64,000 nucleotides of DNA from Nemopilema nomurai (taxonomy: Eukaryota > Cnidaria > Scyphozoa > Rhizostomeae > Rhizostomatidae): positions 476,727-540,726 of the forward strand of contig ML133382.1 in assembly GCA_003864495.1 (NCBI GenBank). The letters are read 5' to 3'. How positions within the stretch are numbered: position 1 is the stretch's first letter; each line of letters opens with the position of its first letter. Below, in pieces: positions 24,793 through 35,692 of this stretch. The notes beneath the pieces were generated by a model, which worked only from the letters and a program-made list of their open reading frames with translations, was not told the DNA's origin and did not search any database. Position numbers and translations under genes: made by a program.

Positions 24793-25734
24793 TTACAGTC
24801 TGTAAATATCCTCCTCTATTTCTGCTTTTCTTGTTCTGCGCGATCGCTTGAAGAGCCGTTTCCGAAATGACACCAGCTTCCCGTCAAACATAAACAAAAT
24901 TGCAGCATTCGCAAACGAAGCGAAGTATGTTAGAACCAACGACCAGTAAAAAGCCATCTGTAATGCGTATTTCCCCTCATCGTTCACCGTTTTTGAGAGC
25001 AGGGCCACCAGACCGCCAATCACAAGGTATGGGATGTAGCAGATTATCAAGGAAATCAGAATCAACATCATGCCCTTGGCGAATTTGAGGTCTGGCCTTT
25101 GTATCTTCCTGCCTCCGCTTACGGCTTGTGTCTGCAGCGCCGTGTTAGCCTGGCGCCTTTTAATGGAGAGGTACGCCCTCGCATAGAAGACGGTGTTGGC
25201 GAGCAGTGCCGCGAAGGTAACGACGAGAACGAGGCTGCTGACGTAGAGGACGTGTCCTTTGATTGCTGCGATCGTCATTGCCACGCCCAGGCACGTGCTG
25301 CAAACGACGACGCCGGCAAGCAGGCCGTAAGCTTTCCTTGCCGACATGTGATCATTGTAGCGATGCAGGTGGCGCATGTGCAGGTATCTGTCCAGCGCGA
25401 CAGTGCAAATGAGCATGCCCGTCACGTTGCAGAAGGTTATCGCGAAGAACTGGTAGACCAGCCTCACTACCATACGCGTGGCCTTGTCCCTCAAAAGGAG
25501 TCTGGCCGTCAAAAGAGGCTGAACAATGGCGCCTATGCAGATGTCCGAAATGCACAAAGCGATGATGAACCTGTACGAAGTTTTCTTAAACAGTTTGCAC
25601 TTGCATATAGCGTAGACGAGAGATAGGTTGATAAGGATGTCGAACAACGAAGTCACCGTGTTGACCGTTATGATTGAAATGAGGAACCACTGTTCGAATC
25701 GGGGGTCGTGTGGGTTGAACGTCTCGACGGCCAT
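24793..25734 (-). CDS. Class A-like G protein-coupled receptor, paralogue 1 of 5
   Basis: A single exon of 313 residues from an ATG at 25732-25734. Seven hydrophobic segments are visible: about 17-45, 55-80, 90-114, 136-158, 162-188, 219-246 and 262-285. Family marks are SDICIG in TM2, DRYLHM at 115-120 (the D/E-R-Y switch after TM3), CYIP in TM6 (232-235, in place of CWxP) and a TM7 with Asn276 but no Pro or Tyr of NPxxY. The Cys normally at the top of TM3 is absent. The C-tail is basic then acidic (EEDIYRL). It probably signals at the plasma membrane through G proteins. The missing TM3 Cys recalls the melanocortin/lipid/cannabinoid group; the ligand is unknown. It is closest to the receptor at 29637 (both have QRPD-FAKGM before TM6). 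Confidence 0.85.
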   Translation of the reverse strand: MAVETFNPHDPRFEQWFLISIITVNTVTSLFDILINLSLVYAICKCKLFKKTSYRFIIALCISDICIGAIVQPLLTARLLLRDKATRMVVRLVYQFFAITFCNVTGMLICTVALDRYLHMRHLHRYNDHMSARKAYGLLAGVVVCSTCLGVAMTIAAIKGHVLYVSSLVLVVTFAALLANTVFYARAYLSIKRRQANTALQTQAVSGGRKIQRPDLKFAKGMMLILISLIICYIPYLVIGGLVALLSKTVNDEGKYALQMAFYWSLVLTYFASFANAAILFMFDGKLVSFRKRLFKRSRRTRKAEIEEDIYRL

Positions 25735-28700
25735 CTTGGTCGGGCTATCGGCGTTGCTTGTTCAACTTTAAACCTGCTGAAATAATAGTGAAAAATGCTT
25801 TGCGGTACAAAACTTCACAGTAGCTAGAAATAGCTAGAAACACCATCGGAGAACCTAGATTGTACCAAAACATATAGTGACGACAATTTTCGCTAAATTG
25901 GGCAAGCTAGGTCGTCTTTTTCAATCGAATCATTTCTCTCTGGAGTCGGTCTACATTTTAATAGAAAATCCCATGTTTGCCTTTTCCCTTGGACCATTCT
26001 AAAAGTAGGTGTCAAGTAGCTTTAATTGGTCAATTATAATAAATCATGCACTCTTCTTATCACCCTCTAGAGTTTTCGATCCGCAACTGGCTTTTGGTTA
26101 TTTCCCGATGAGCAATGAGCACTGAGGATGAAAAAGTACTCTAAGTTCGCAAAAATTAATTCTGCTATTTCTAGCTATTGGGAAATATTGGTGCTAAATT
26201 TGTTTTTTAAAGGAACTGGCTGTTATATGTACTGCTCAACGCTTTCAATTTATTACTGACTACAATTTATTTTTAATTTATGACTTATCGTGAACAATGA
26301 TCAATCTAATCATAAATCGACTTACCAACGATTCTTTAGCTGATTATGGTGGTTACGATTGCGTTGATGATGATTACAAGCAAAGAGAAGTACAATTCAC
26401 GTCTCTGCTCAGCTGCTTATATGAATGTTCCTGGCTCCTTGGTCTTTTTATACTTTATGCTAATTTGATATAAAATACAATGAGTACTAATGTTTAATTG
26501 GTCGGCAAACAGGACTGCCAAGGAAGCGTTTTTGTGACGATAGAATCCTATCAAAGAGCTGGTGTCAGAGCAAACAATGGTCAAAATTGTTTTCAGAAAA
26601 TTCTAGGGCAAATAGAAGCTTATCAATTTTGTTGAAATTCGATGGCTGCCATAACTTCTACCTCAACTGAATGGGATTTTTATGAATTTTTCCTTACTTA
26701 TTGTCATCAAGTATCCTTATAATAGGTGTAAATCAAACAAAATAGGAGCCCAGTTAGAATTTCTCATCAATTGCCTTTTAGCAGCGTCTAAAAGACCCCG
26801 ACTGTCTTCAAACAGGAAAAGGAAGCAGTATTATTGTTTGTTAATTAGCAAGAATCGATCAAACTATCCTTGCCTGTTGCCTTGTATTGCTGCCTGTCCG
26901 TCTACTTGGTAAGCTGTTAGAAGACAATGTAGCTGATTTGCCATTTAGTACTTGTTTGACAGTGTTGTCTTCGTATAAAGACTACTAGAAGAGCTATTCA
27001 CAAGAAATGTCATTTCGAGATACTTGAAGTGACGTAGAGTAGGTTAAAAAAAGAGGGACATGAATGCACTTCTTGGTAAATGCCGATCACATTCCAAATC
27101 CTTCACACATGAATTCCTCCTGCCAAATTAGATGTTACAGCAAGATTCATTCCCCCCCCCCCCCATCTAATCATCTTATTGTTAACATCATCATAACCAC
27201 TTAACCATAATTGAAAATGCTGATTATCTTTACTGAAACAATACAGTTGCACAAGTTTACTTAAGTTTTACAAACGTTCTCGGTTTAAAGCATCTACACC
27301 AAGTATGCTATTATCAGACATTTACAGTAATAAGCTATCTTTCAAGCACGTACGTTACACAAGGAAAGCTTGCACAAGAAAAGGGTTGAAAAAACTTGCC
27401 CTCGCTCCCCCCGTTGCATTTTCCTTCATGCGTAAACCTTCACATGGTTTGAGCGGCTTGTGCCTGTTCTCGAGGGAGATTCTGGACAAAAACATGCAGA
27501 TCAAGTGCGCTTTCGTATAAATCTCTAGAGGCAGCATCAGCCAATTCGCCGTATGAAGCACTTCGTCTGCCATACGGTCATTCCGTCTTAGAATCTACTT
27601 CTCTTGGAGAACTGATGCTGCATTGATAATTTAATCAACTGGACCATGGGCCTACCCCTTTACTAGGAACAAACGTTCTCTAATTCTGTAGGAAGCAAAG
27701 GACCGCAGCGAAAAAGGCTTCTCACAGTCTCAGGCAGCTTGAGGTCTCACTATGCAAATAACAGGCAGCACGAGGTGAGCTTGTAAATTTCAAGGAAAAC
27801 AAATTTGATATTCAACTTTTCATTATGTTAGAGTTGTATTTGAAGACCAAAAAAATTGCATGCATAGGAGGGAAATAATTCTTGTATCTCATGAACTCCT
27901 CGCCCTTCCTCATCAATATTACCAGTTCGGACTGAACATAAATTTCATGGTCCCGGGATAGTAGGATGGTGTTTAGCCGGGTCATTTTTTATCCCCGTTG
28001 TAATTCGGACTTCTACCATGGCGGCTAAGAGCCTAGATAAAACTGGAACACTGCTAGCATAGCTAATTTTCAAGAACAAGGGAATACGACAATAAAGACT
28101 AAAAGCAGTGTCCTTGAAATGGAAGGTCCGGTGGGACTAAAGCTATTTTACCTCCAAATTGGCACTTGGGTTTTAGTTTACGCAACTACTTTGCTTTTAA
28201 GGAAAAGAAGAACAAGAGAGGAAAGACTGTTAGGGTGTTAGGTTCAACGATATAGATAATACATTTCATGGCGATAACGAGTCTAGTAATTAGACTTTAA
28301 TATTAAACACTTCTTGATAAGTGTAAAATCACAAGCGATTCTCAGAGACACTACTATCGAAGTTCTTTCTCTGAATTGTTCTATTTTTATCGATAAATTT
28401 TCTGCTAGAATTGTGACTCACACCAAATCTAGATGCTCTAGTCATAAAGCGTAAGAGCTGATTCCAAAATGCTACATGGTATTATGCCATGCCTTTTATT
28501 CGAAAAGAAATGATGCAAGCCATTAGTGATATCTGAATGATAGGTAGCAATCGTAAAAATTTTACAGACATTATAGCAATTGGCCAACAGTCTTTAATTA
28601 TGGGACATAATTAGGCTACGAGCCAAACCACACAAATGTAGTAATTAAGCTACGATCTTGGCTGCTTAGTCTTAAAAATCGCTGCACCCTAATTGGGATT

Positions 28701-29636
28701 TACTTTCAAATGATGGGACTGGTCAACTTTCACAAACAAGTTGCATCAACTCGTTTAAAAATACATGATAATAAGTCTATACCTACAGAAATTGGAAGGT
28801 AAGGTGATGAAGGAATTGAAAGCGAATCATCTATTTTAAACGACCAGAACAATAAAATACAAGCGTATTTAAGTATTTATAGAAAAATATTTTGCAGACG
28901 CGAATTCAGCTGCAGCAGAGATTGTTTTAAACAAAGACTGACATTTCAAAGCAAGATATAATATTTACTTAAACAGCTAGGTAGTGTATACAACTCAAGG
29001 CTCAATTGCCACAATTGTTTACATCGTCTTTATTATCTTGAGCGTCATCTCGAAAGAAAATTGAAATGAATATTGCAGGTTATGTTAAGCACCGCCCCAC
29101 AATTTGTGACCTTGATAACCACATAGTGCTTCTTACGTCATTATTGACTGCTGTGTGTCATCACGCCGGAGTGACTAGATGTCAGTGATTTTCAGACGAA
29201 TGCTTGTATTTTCCGTCTTTGGTCTCTCTAAGGCTCTATAAGAATTCTTTTTTAAAATTGCGCAAAACGTAGGCATTGTCTCAGCTATTCCGTGCCACTT
29301 GTGAGTGCTTAAAGGGTGCAGTTGCCTTCCGTAATTAGCTAGAACCAATTTCATGCAGCGTCTTCTGCGCTCAATAATCGTAGATTCCTGCAATCTGTAT
29401 ACCGCAAGTTTCTTTTGCTAAATTTTCTGGATGAAACAGCATAGGGCTAGGCCAATAGGGCTATTCACAGCTCTGGTAGCCACACAGTTAGGAAGTATTG
29501 TATTCAGGTAGTCGCCTGAATCAAGTATTGTATATTGTCATTATTTGATACTCTGTGCAAACGACTGTGACAGTTTTGTTTATTTCTCGTCACCCTTGGT
29601 ATTTTTTAAATCAGCAATCAGTACCAGTAACATTTG
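25735..29636. other. Gene-poor spacer between receptors 1 and 2
   Basis: AT-rich sequence without a coding signal that I can support. It includes a 13-base poly-C run at 27152-27164. It presumably holds the promoter of the receptor at 24793 and the 3' UTR of the one at 29637. Confidence 0.5.
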
Positions 29637-30587
29637 CTATATATCTTCAATATAAACAGTTGTATCCTTGAATGCCACGTTGTTCTGTTGCCTGGGTCCT
29701 CTTGTCAGTCGCTTTTTGAAGAAGAACCTCAACTTCTTATCAAACAGAATTAAGACCACTGCATTGTAAGACGATATCATGTAAACGAAGATCAGAGAGC
29801 TGTAGTAGCCAATCTGGAGGTGATAGCTGGTGACTGGTGAGGGGTTGGGTAGCAGCGCTATCAGCAGCCCTATGGTCAGGTACGGGACATAACAGACGAA
29901 CAGCGCCACCAGAATAAAGACCATTCCCTTGGCAAACTCAAAGTCAGGGCGTTGGAACTTCTGGCCGCGCTGGCCCTTGCCTATTGCGTTTTCAGCGACT
30001 CGCTGCTTGACTGACAAGTACGCACGCGTGTAGAACACGACTATCCAAAGCAGAATGAGAAAGTTGGTCGATATCCAGCCAATGTTTGTGAATTCGACGA
30101 CGCCGTAAATGGCAGAAATCGTAATGGCGAACCCGAGGCAGACAGCTAGGATGATATTGAAAGCAATAAGCATTGATGCTTTGCCAGTGGTCATGTGGGA
30201 ATTGTAGTATACCAAATGCTTCATATGCAAATATCTATCGAGGGAGATAGCTGCGGTGGTCATTCCGGATAGCTGCACAATGATTATTCCAAGAAACACG
30301 AGTGAAAGTCGGACGATTTTCAGCTTCTCTGGGTTGGTGACCAGCAGTCGTGTGGTCAGGAGTGGCTGTACGATCGTTCCCACGCACAAGTCCGAGATAC
30401 TCAAACAAAAGATGAATCTATATGATGGCTTTTTGAATAATTTCATTTTCTTAATCGCGTAGGCCAGGCAGAGGTTTATCACAATATTGAACAAGGAGAC
30501 AATGGTATTGACCAAAATCACTGGTACGAGAAAGCTGATGCTAAATTCTGGAGAGCCTGAATTCATGTAATTGTTCTCCTTCGCCAT
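29637..30587 (-). CDS. Class A-like G protein-coupled receptor, paralogue 2 of 5
   Basis: A single exon of 316 residues from the ATG at 30585-30587 (MAKENNYMNSG); the longer frame upstream starts at a GTG and is less likely. Seven membrane segments are visible. Marks are SDLCVG in TM2, DRYLHM at 117-122, KHLVYYNSHMT in the second intracellular loop, CYVP in TM6 (232-235) and TM7 Asn275 followed by AVVLILF instead of NPxxY. The TM3 Cys is missing. The C-tail is short and ends in TVYIEDI. It pairs with the receptor at 24793: both are on the minus strand with matching QRPD-FAKGM cytoplasmic ends of TM6, so they look like a tandem duplication. The ligand cannot be read from sequence. Confidence 0.85.
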   Translation of the reverse strand: MAKENNYMNSGSPEFSISFLVPVILVNTIVSLFNIVINLCLAYAIKKMKLFKKPSYRFIFCLSISDLCVGTIVQPLLTTRLLVTNPEKLKIVRLSLVFLGIIIVQLSGMTTAAISLDRYLHMKHLVYYNSHMTTGKASMLIAFNIILAVCLGFAITISAIYGVVEFTNIGWISTNFLILLWIVVFYTRAYLSVKQRVAENAIGKGQRGQKFQRPDFEFAKGMVFILVALFVCYVPYLTIGLLIALLPNPSPVTSYHLQIGYYSSLIFVYMISSYNAVVLILFDKKLRFFFKKRLTRGPRQQNNVAFKDTTVYIEDI

Positions 30588-32794
30588 CTCAAAACTCCTC
30601 GACACTTCACTCTTTCTTGTCACTTTTTCTGTTCCGAAAAGAATGATTATATCCTTAGTAAGCAGTTTTTCTAAGAATGAGTTAGAGTAGTTACTTACTG
30701 CTTTAAATGCACACAGATTAAGATTGCAAATGAGTTACCTTCTGTGGATCTAACTGACTCTCATCTTCATTAAGAGCAAACTCTCTGCGGGCCCAACCAT
30801 CTGCTGTCTTTTTGTGATGTGAATGTCTTTGTCTTTGATGGTCCACCTTCAAATCTGCAGATAAGTTTACAAAATTTTGTAAGACTATTTAAAACAATCG
30901 AATCAAAACCAAGCCTATTTGTCTAGAGTAAAATAAATAACACTTTCCATTGTCAATGATAATATTCATATGCAAATAAAATGCTCAGGTAGGTGGCACC
31001 TTAGCAACGGCGCTAGAAGGACATTTATTGCTACATGAAAGGCAAGTTTAAGTAAGGCTGATAAACCCATAAGCATCCCCAGTTTCCATTGTCGTAGCTG
31101 GGAAATAATGTAATGGATGGATTGCCGACCTCCCTTCGTGGACATTCTTTTCTAATCTACAGTAGACAGTGAATTAAAAACCGGATAAACCAAAATAGAG
31201 AGAGCTCTCAACTGTAGCTAAAAGGCTGCTAAAGAGTGTTAAAAACTTGCCTTCATTTCCTTGAATTCTGCTTCAATTCAGCCCCTTTCGTCATTTCCAA
31301 GCTTTCCCTTCAACAGCGAAAGTCAGCCGATTTTCTGAGTGTTAACGAAGTTGTTGCTTCTACCCAAATAATTATCTCGGGTCTGGATACTTCTATTCAA
31401 TCCTCTGCTAATATTGAACCTGTTTTTCCCGACTTAGCTTACATCACACAAAGAACAGGATGAGAACTTCTTCTTACAATAAAAGTCATAGTAAACGCCA
31501 ATGCATTGTTTGTCCTTCCTTGTCAACCAAAATGAAAGAGTGAGCAAATGTTCTAAGCAATGACCTGAAGTGCTATCCGAGGAGACAGCATTGAATCCTA
31601 CCTACAAGGCTATTGAGTTCTTCCAGCTCCATTCAAGTCGCCTTGGTAAAACGCTCAGTGAATTCAACACATTGTGTTCATCCTGGCATTAGTTCGCTCA
31701 TTAGAAACTAATCCACGCATTTAGAAGAAGGCTAAGTCTTTTAAAGGAAATCGTGCTTGACGTCTTTACTGCCTGATCTTTACTTCCGAACTACTTGCCA
31801 ACACTTGTAAGCATCAGTGGCTAAAGAAGAACTGATCTGCGAGAAATCTAAACAGTTGTCTTGGACAGTTTGCATTCGCTTGCAAATTGTTTATCCTCTT
31901 CAGCATGGCAGGATCATCAGAAGAAGTTTAATTAAAAAAACTCTGCAATAGTGTCCTTTTATGCATACAAAATAACCCAACTGTTTACTTTCAATTATTA
32001 GGATATGAATTCGCTTTAATCGTTTGAGCAGACAGACTCAGTCTCAGATTCTCAACTGAAAATCAAAATCTTCTTCGAAGTAGATAAACTTTCAGCCGCA
32101 AGCAGCGGTCATAACGCCTATTCATCTAAGGAACACAATCTCACACTGTCCATAGAGCACAATCGGGTGGCTTGCCTTGACCACTTAGGAAATCTTTGGC
32201 TGTATTTACGTTTCGTATAATGAAGCATCCAACATTCATGCCACTGTCTGGATTCACAAATAACAAGGAAGTGAAGCAAGCCAAACATGATTTCAGCGCA
32301 AAGGGTGAGCTTGGAGAGATAAGACTAACGTTGCTTGGATAATCCTTGCATCTAGGAGTGTGAGCGAATGGGTCAACAAGTAGAAATAGAGTTAGAACAC
32401 CACAAAGCAGGTTTAGAACTACCCTGGAAGTCTTTGAATTCTAAAAAGAACACGCCATCTTCCATGTTAACAATTAATCTGTTAGGTTAACAATTTCTTT
32501 TCGTCTTCCTTTTGGCGGTGGGATTGATTAATAGAAAGCTGATATCAGCAACAAAATGCCATTAAAGACTAGGCCGTCTTGCGGCAATTAAATGCAAGTT
32601 TGCACCTGCTTTGCTTATAAGGCGACCCAGGATTCCCGACACATTTATACTTTGTTTCATTTCCCGACATTGATTTTATTGCTAGGAAAAATTTAATCAT
32701 TGGGAAGCAGTCTACAGCTTGGCTTGTATGTATCTTCTAAGACATGCCGCACCTACTAGGCACGTTAACAATATTCGTCACGCTTCGCTCTCCT

Positions 32795-32905
32795 CATTGG
32801 CCTATTTGACAGAAAACTCTTCTGATTGGCCAATTTGATACAAAGAATTTGACTGGTCTCTTTGACACAAAGCTCTGGTGATCGACCTTTTTGACCTAAA
32901 TTTAT
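32795..32905. repeat. Degenerate ~30-bp direct repeat, about 4 copies
   Basis: Four imperfect copies share ATTGGCC-ATTTGA-ACAAAG-like words (CATTGGCCTATTTGAC, GATTGGCCAATTTGAT, CTGGTCTCTTTGACAC, GATCGACCTTTTTGAC). The pattern is old and partly decayed. Confidence 0.5.
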
Positions 32906-34504
32906 TACACTACGTCTATTTCAGCACTTTAAAGTAATAAGCTTTTTAATAACAACGAATAAAAGATAAAAAAGATTGCTTTTGTTAAATCTAGTCTTCA
33001 GCTCCCTAATGGCAGAAGGCTGCGTAAGCAAGTCTGAAATGTTTTGTCATTCGTGAAAGATTGTTGCTGGTACATATTCCACACAATGCATGAAGGGGAG
33101 ACGTTGAAACCTGATGCCTGGTTCAACCTGATATTGAACACAAAATTATTGGACGTGGCTCTCATCATTAGGGCTTGCATTCTTGTTGTTCTCAAGCATC
33201 ATTGTATTGAATAGAAAACAAACTTGTGACAGATGCTCCGTTCGTGGGAAATAAATGCAAACCTTTTTTACTTATTCAACGCCTTTGTTTCAGACGAGTC
33301 GCGACTTTATTAAAAGACTGTTAACAGTAGCTCTCCAGCATAAGTAATCAAGGAACTCATTAAGTTGGTGCTTTACTTCATTTTCCAACCTAGAGATAAT
33401 ACTTTGCGTGCGTTTTTGCTGAAAGTCTAGTCAGAAAGTAAGCGCCATTTTGAAACACCGTATGTTTGCACTTCTTTCTTTGACCAAAGTGATAAATAGG
33501 GGTGTCCTCTAGTCCTTCCCAAAGTGCCGCTGGTACTCGAACATTCAGCAAGTTTGGTAATTTATAAACTCAGGGCATTTACTGAGGAATAAAACTCCAA
33601 TCTTGAACATTTCAGTAAAATGAGCCAATTTTGCTTGTAAATTTGCCTGAATGCGTTAGCTTACCCCCAAGTGATTTGTGATTCCTGACGATTTCTACAG
33701 AATTTGGGGATACTTTCATCTCTTTTTGCTACTTTGGTTACGCAGTGCCGTAGTTCTCATATGAAAAACACTAGACCTGAATGGTACGCCGTTCTTTGGG
33801 TTCTCCTCTGTAACAGTTGTACAGTTGCTTATGTGAGAATTTGGGATTGCTTTTAAGACGCTGAGACATTTGCGCCTCCGACTTTCATTCTGCTCAGCTG
33901 CAACCAAGTTCACTTTGTTTTCAAGTAGTTTTTCTTTAACAAACCATGCATGGCTTAGGATTTTTTATGCAAAGCCAAATGAGCTAGGTAGAACCAAACA
34001 GACGTATCTTGAGTTTAAGTCTTGAGATGTTGAGGAGCAAAGTTTGCCTTATGAATTTTGCATCATTATCTGCTTCTGCTTTTTCAAATTTATTTGATCT
34101 TTTTTTTCGCCAACAAATGTGTTTTGGGAAATATATTCTCATGACATCTAAGCAAAGGTGATTCATGGATCTTAATAGACTTCGACTATGGTTTAGAGAT
34201 ATGTAATTGCCTCAGAAACTTCCAAACCAAGTGATATTGCTTTACAACTCAAATGCCACCCTGACGTTTCATAAAATGATCTTTAACTTGATTACCATGT
34301 CATAGGGTAAGCAGTTCACAAGTTCATTACCATATGTCATTTCTTCATTTCCACTTTGTTTTGATCGACCAATGTTCTCCCTTTTGTCAAAATGTCGTCA
34401 GACAATGCACTTCAAGGTAGCGAAACGTTGTAATTACAGACTACTCATGCCTGATTATATCCTAGTATGGTTGTCCTTGACCAAGTCAAGGTGTCCAAAA
34501 GTGG

Positions 34505-34630
34505 CCAACATTAAATAACATGATATAACATAACATGATATAATATAACATAATATAACGTAACATAACATAACAAAGCATAACAAAAATTAATAAAACA
34601 CAATATAACATTATATAACATAACATAGAA
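34505..34630. repeat. ATAAC/TAACA satellite
   Basis: About 125 bp of imperfect TAACA and ATATAACA units, almost without G or C, with interruptions such as CATGATATAACA. Confidence 0.85.
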
Positions 34631-34786
34631 ATCGAAAATTATAATTCACTTTACACACAGAAAAGTTTTGAATAAACATGTTCTATTTCGGTGTAAAAAC
34701 ATTTCTGCAGAGTAACCATTGTTCTCTTGAAGATACAAGTCTGGGTTCCACTTCTAGTTTTGTCAAGGAAGTTTTTTTGACTGTTT

Positions 34787-35692
34787 TCAAAAAGAGTCTT
34801 CAACTCTAAATCGTCTTGTAATGAGTGACTTAACGAATCTTCTCATTCTCTGGCTAAAGGTGATGAACAGGATGGAGTTAAATGTAGGGCAACAATATAT
34901 GAGGGCTAGGGACCAGTGATACGCTATCAGAGTTGCCCACTCATAGTCTTTCAGTCTTTGTGAATATTTCTGAAAGTAAATAACCGCTTCCACCACATTG
35001 AACGGCAGGTAGCAGAGAAATATGGCGAGAAGCACGAACAGCATGCTTTTGGACAACTCAATTTGATTCGAGAAACCTCTTTCCAAGGAGAGCTGGCGAA
35101 CCCGGCTTCGCAGTGACCAATACGTCTTCGCATACAGCGTGAAAATCACAAACAAAAGTACAAAGTCCACCACTGAAAATATTATGTTCAGGTAAAGAAA
35201 GAATCCATAAAAGGATGAAAAGACCGACAATATTGCCAACAAGGTATTCCCAATCGCGTTCAACGCAATTAGCAGCACGCATTTCCGTGACGTCATTCTT
35301 ATGATGTATTCATTCAAGTGCTTCATGTGCAAACAGCGATCCAATGCAATAATTAGAATCATGACGCTCGAGAAATGGGCGAATATGAATGCAAGTACTT
35401 GACCCAACAGCTCTGCAACAGTCAAGGCTGCATTGTCTTTGACATAAAGTATGATTATTACTGTTGGCTGTAGGAGAAGTCCGATCGAAATGTCTGAGAC
35501 TCCTAGTGCAAGCACAAAGCGATGCGATACATTCCTGGTCAACTTGAGCTTCCAGATTGCGTAGCATAGAAATGAGCTGGATGCCACGTTTGTCATCATT
35601 GACAGCACCGTGAATGTCAAGAGGCTAATGATCTGCTCATTTGAGAGGCTCAAATGATGTATGTAAAGTGTCTCTATTTGCCTTTCCACCAT
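34787..35692 (-). CDS. Class A-like G protein-coupled receptor, paralogue 3 of 5 (DRC variant)
   Basis: A single exon of 301 residues from the ATG at 35690-35692. Seven hydrophobic segments are visible. It keeps SDISIG in TM2, the KHLNEY and MTSRK second-loop pattern, CYLP in TM6 (227-230) and TM7 Asn272 (FNSILFITF). The D-R-Y switch reads D-R-C (118-120), so the tyrosine is replaced. The TM3 Cys and the NPxxY Pro/Tyr are absent, as in the paralogues. It is the most divergent of the five, standing between the 24793/29637 pair and the 40913/42918 pair. The cytoplasmic ends are basic (RRFVKSLITRRFR). It is probably a functional receptor of unknown ligand, since the frame is intact. Confidence 0.82.
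   Translation of the reverse strand: MVERQIETLYIHHLSLSNEQIISLLTFTVLSMMTNVASSSFLCYAIWKLKLTRNVSHRFVLALGVSDISIGLLLQPTVIIILYVKDNAALTVAELLGQVLAFIFAHFSSVMILIIALDRCLHMKHLNEYIIRMTSRKCVLLIALNAIGNTLLAILSVFSSFYGFFLYLNIIFSVVDFVLLFVIFTLYAKTYWSLRSRVRQLSLERGFSNQIELSKSMLFVLLAIFLCYLPFNVVEAVIYFQKYSQRLKDYEWATLIAYHWSLALIYCCPTFNSILFITFSQRMRRFVKSLITRRFRVEDSF

Larger units (their letters stand above)
30588..34786. other. Gene-poor spacer between receptors 2 and 3
   Basis: No supportable exon. It contains a degenerate repeat near 32795-32905 and a pentanucleotide satellite at 34505-34630, listed separately. Confidence 0.5.

Noticed and set aside
25099..25626. 175-codon plus-strand frame
   Set aside because: It is antisense to the receptor at 24793-25734, polar and without a domain.
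30588..30623. Longer start of receptor 2 at a GTG
   Set aside because: Animal translation uses ATG; the ATG at 30585-30587 fits the short extracellular N-terminus of the paralogues.
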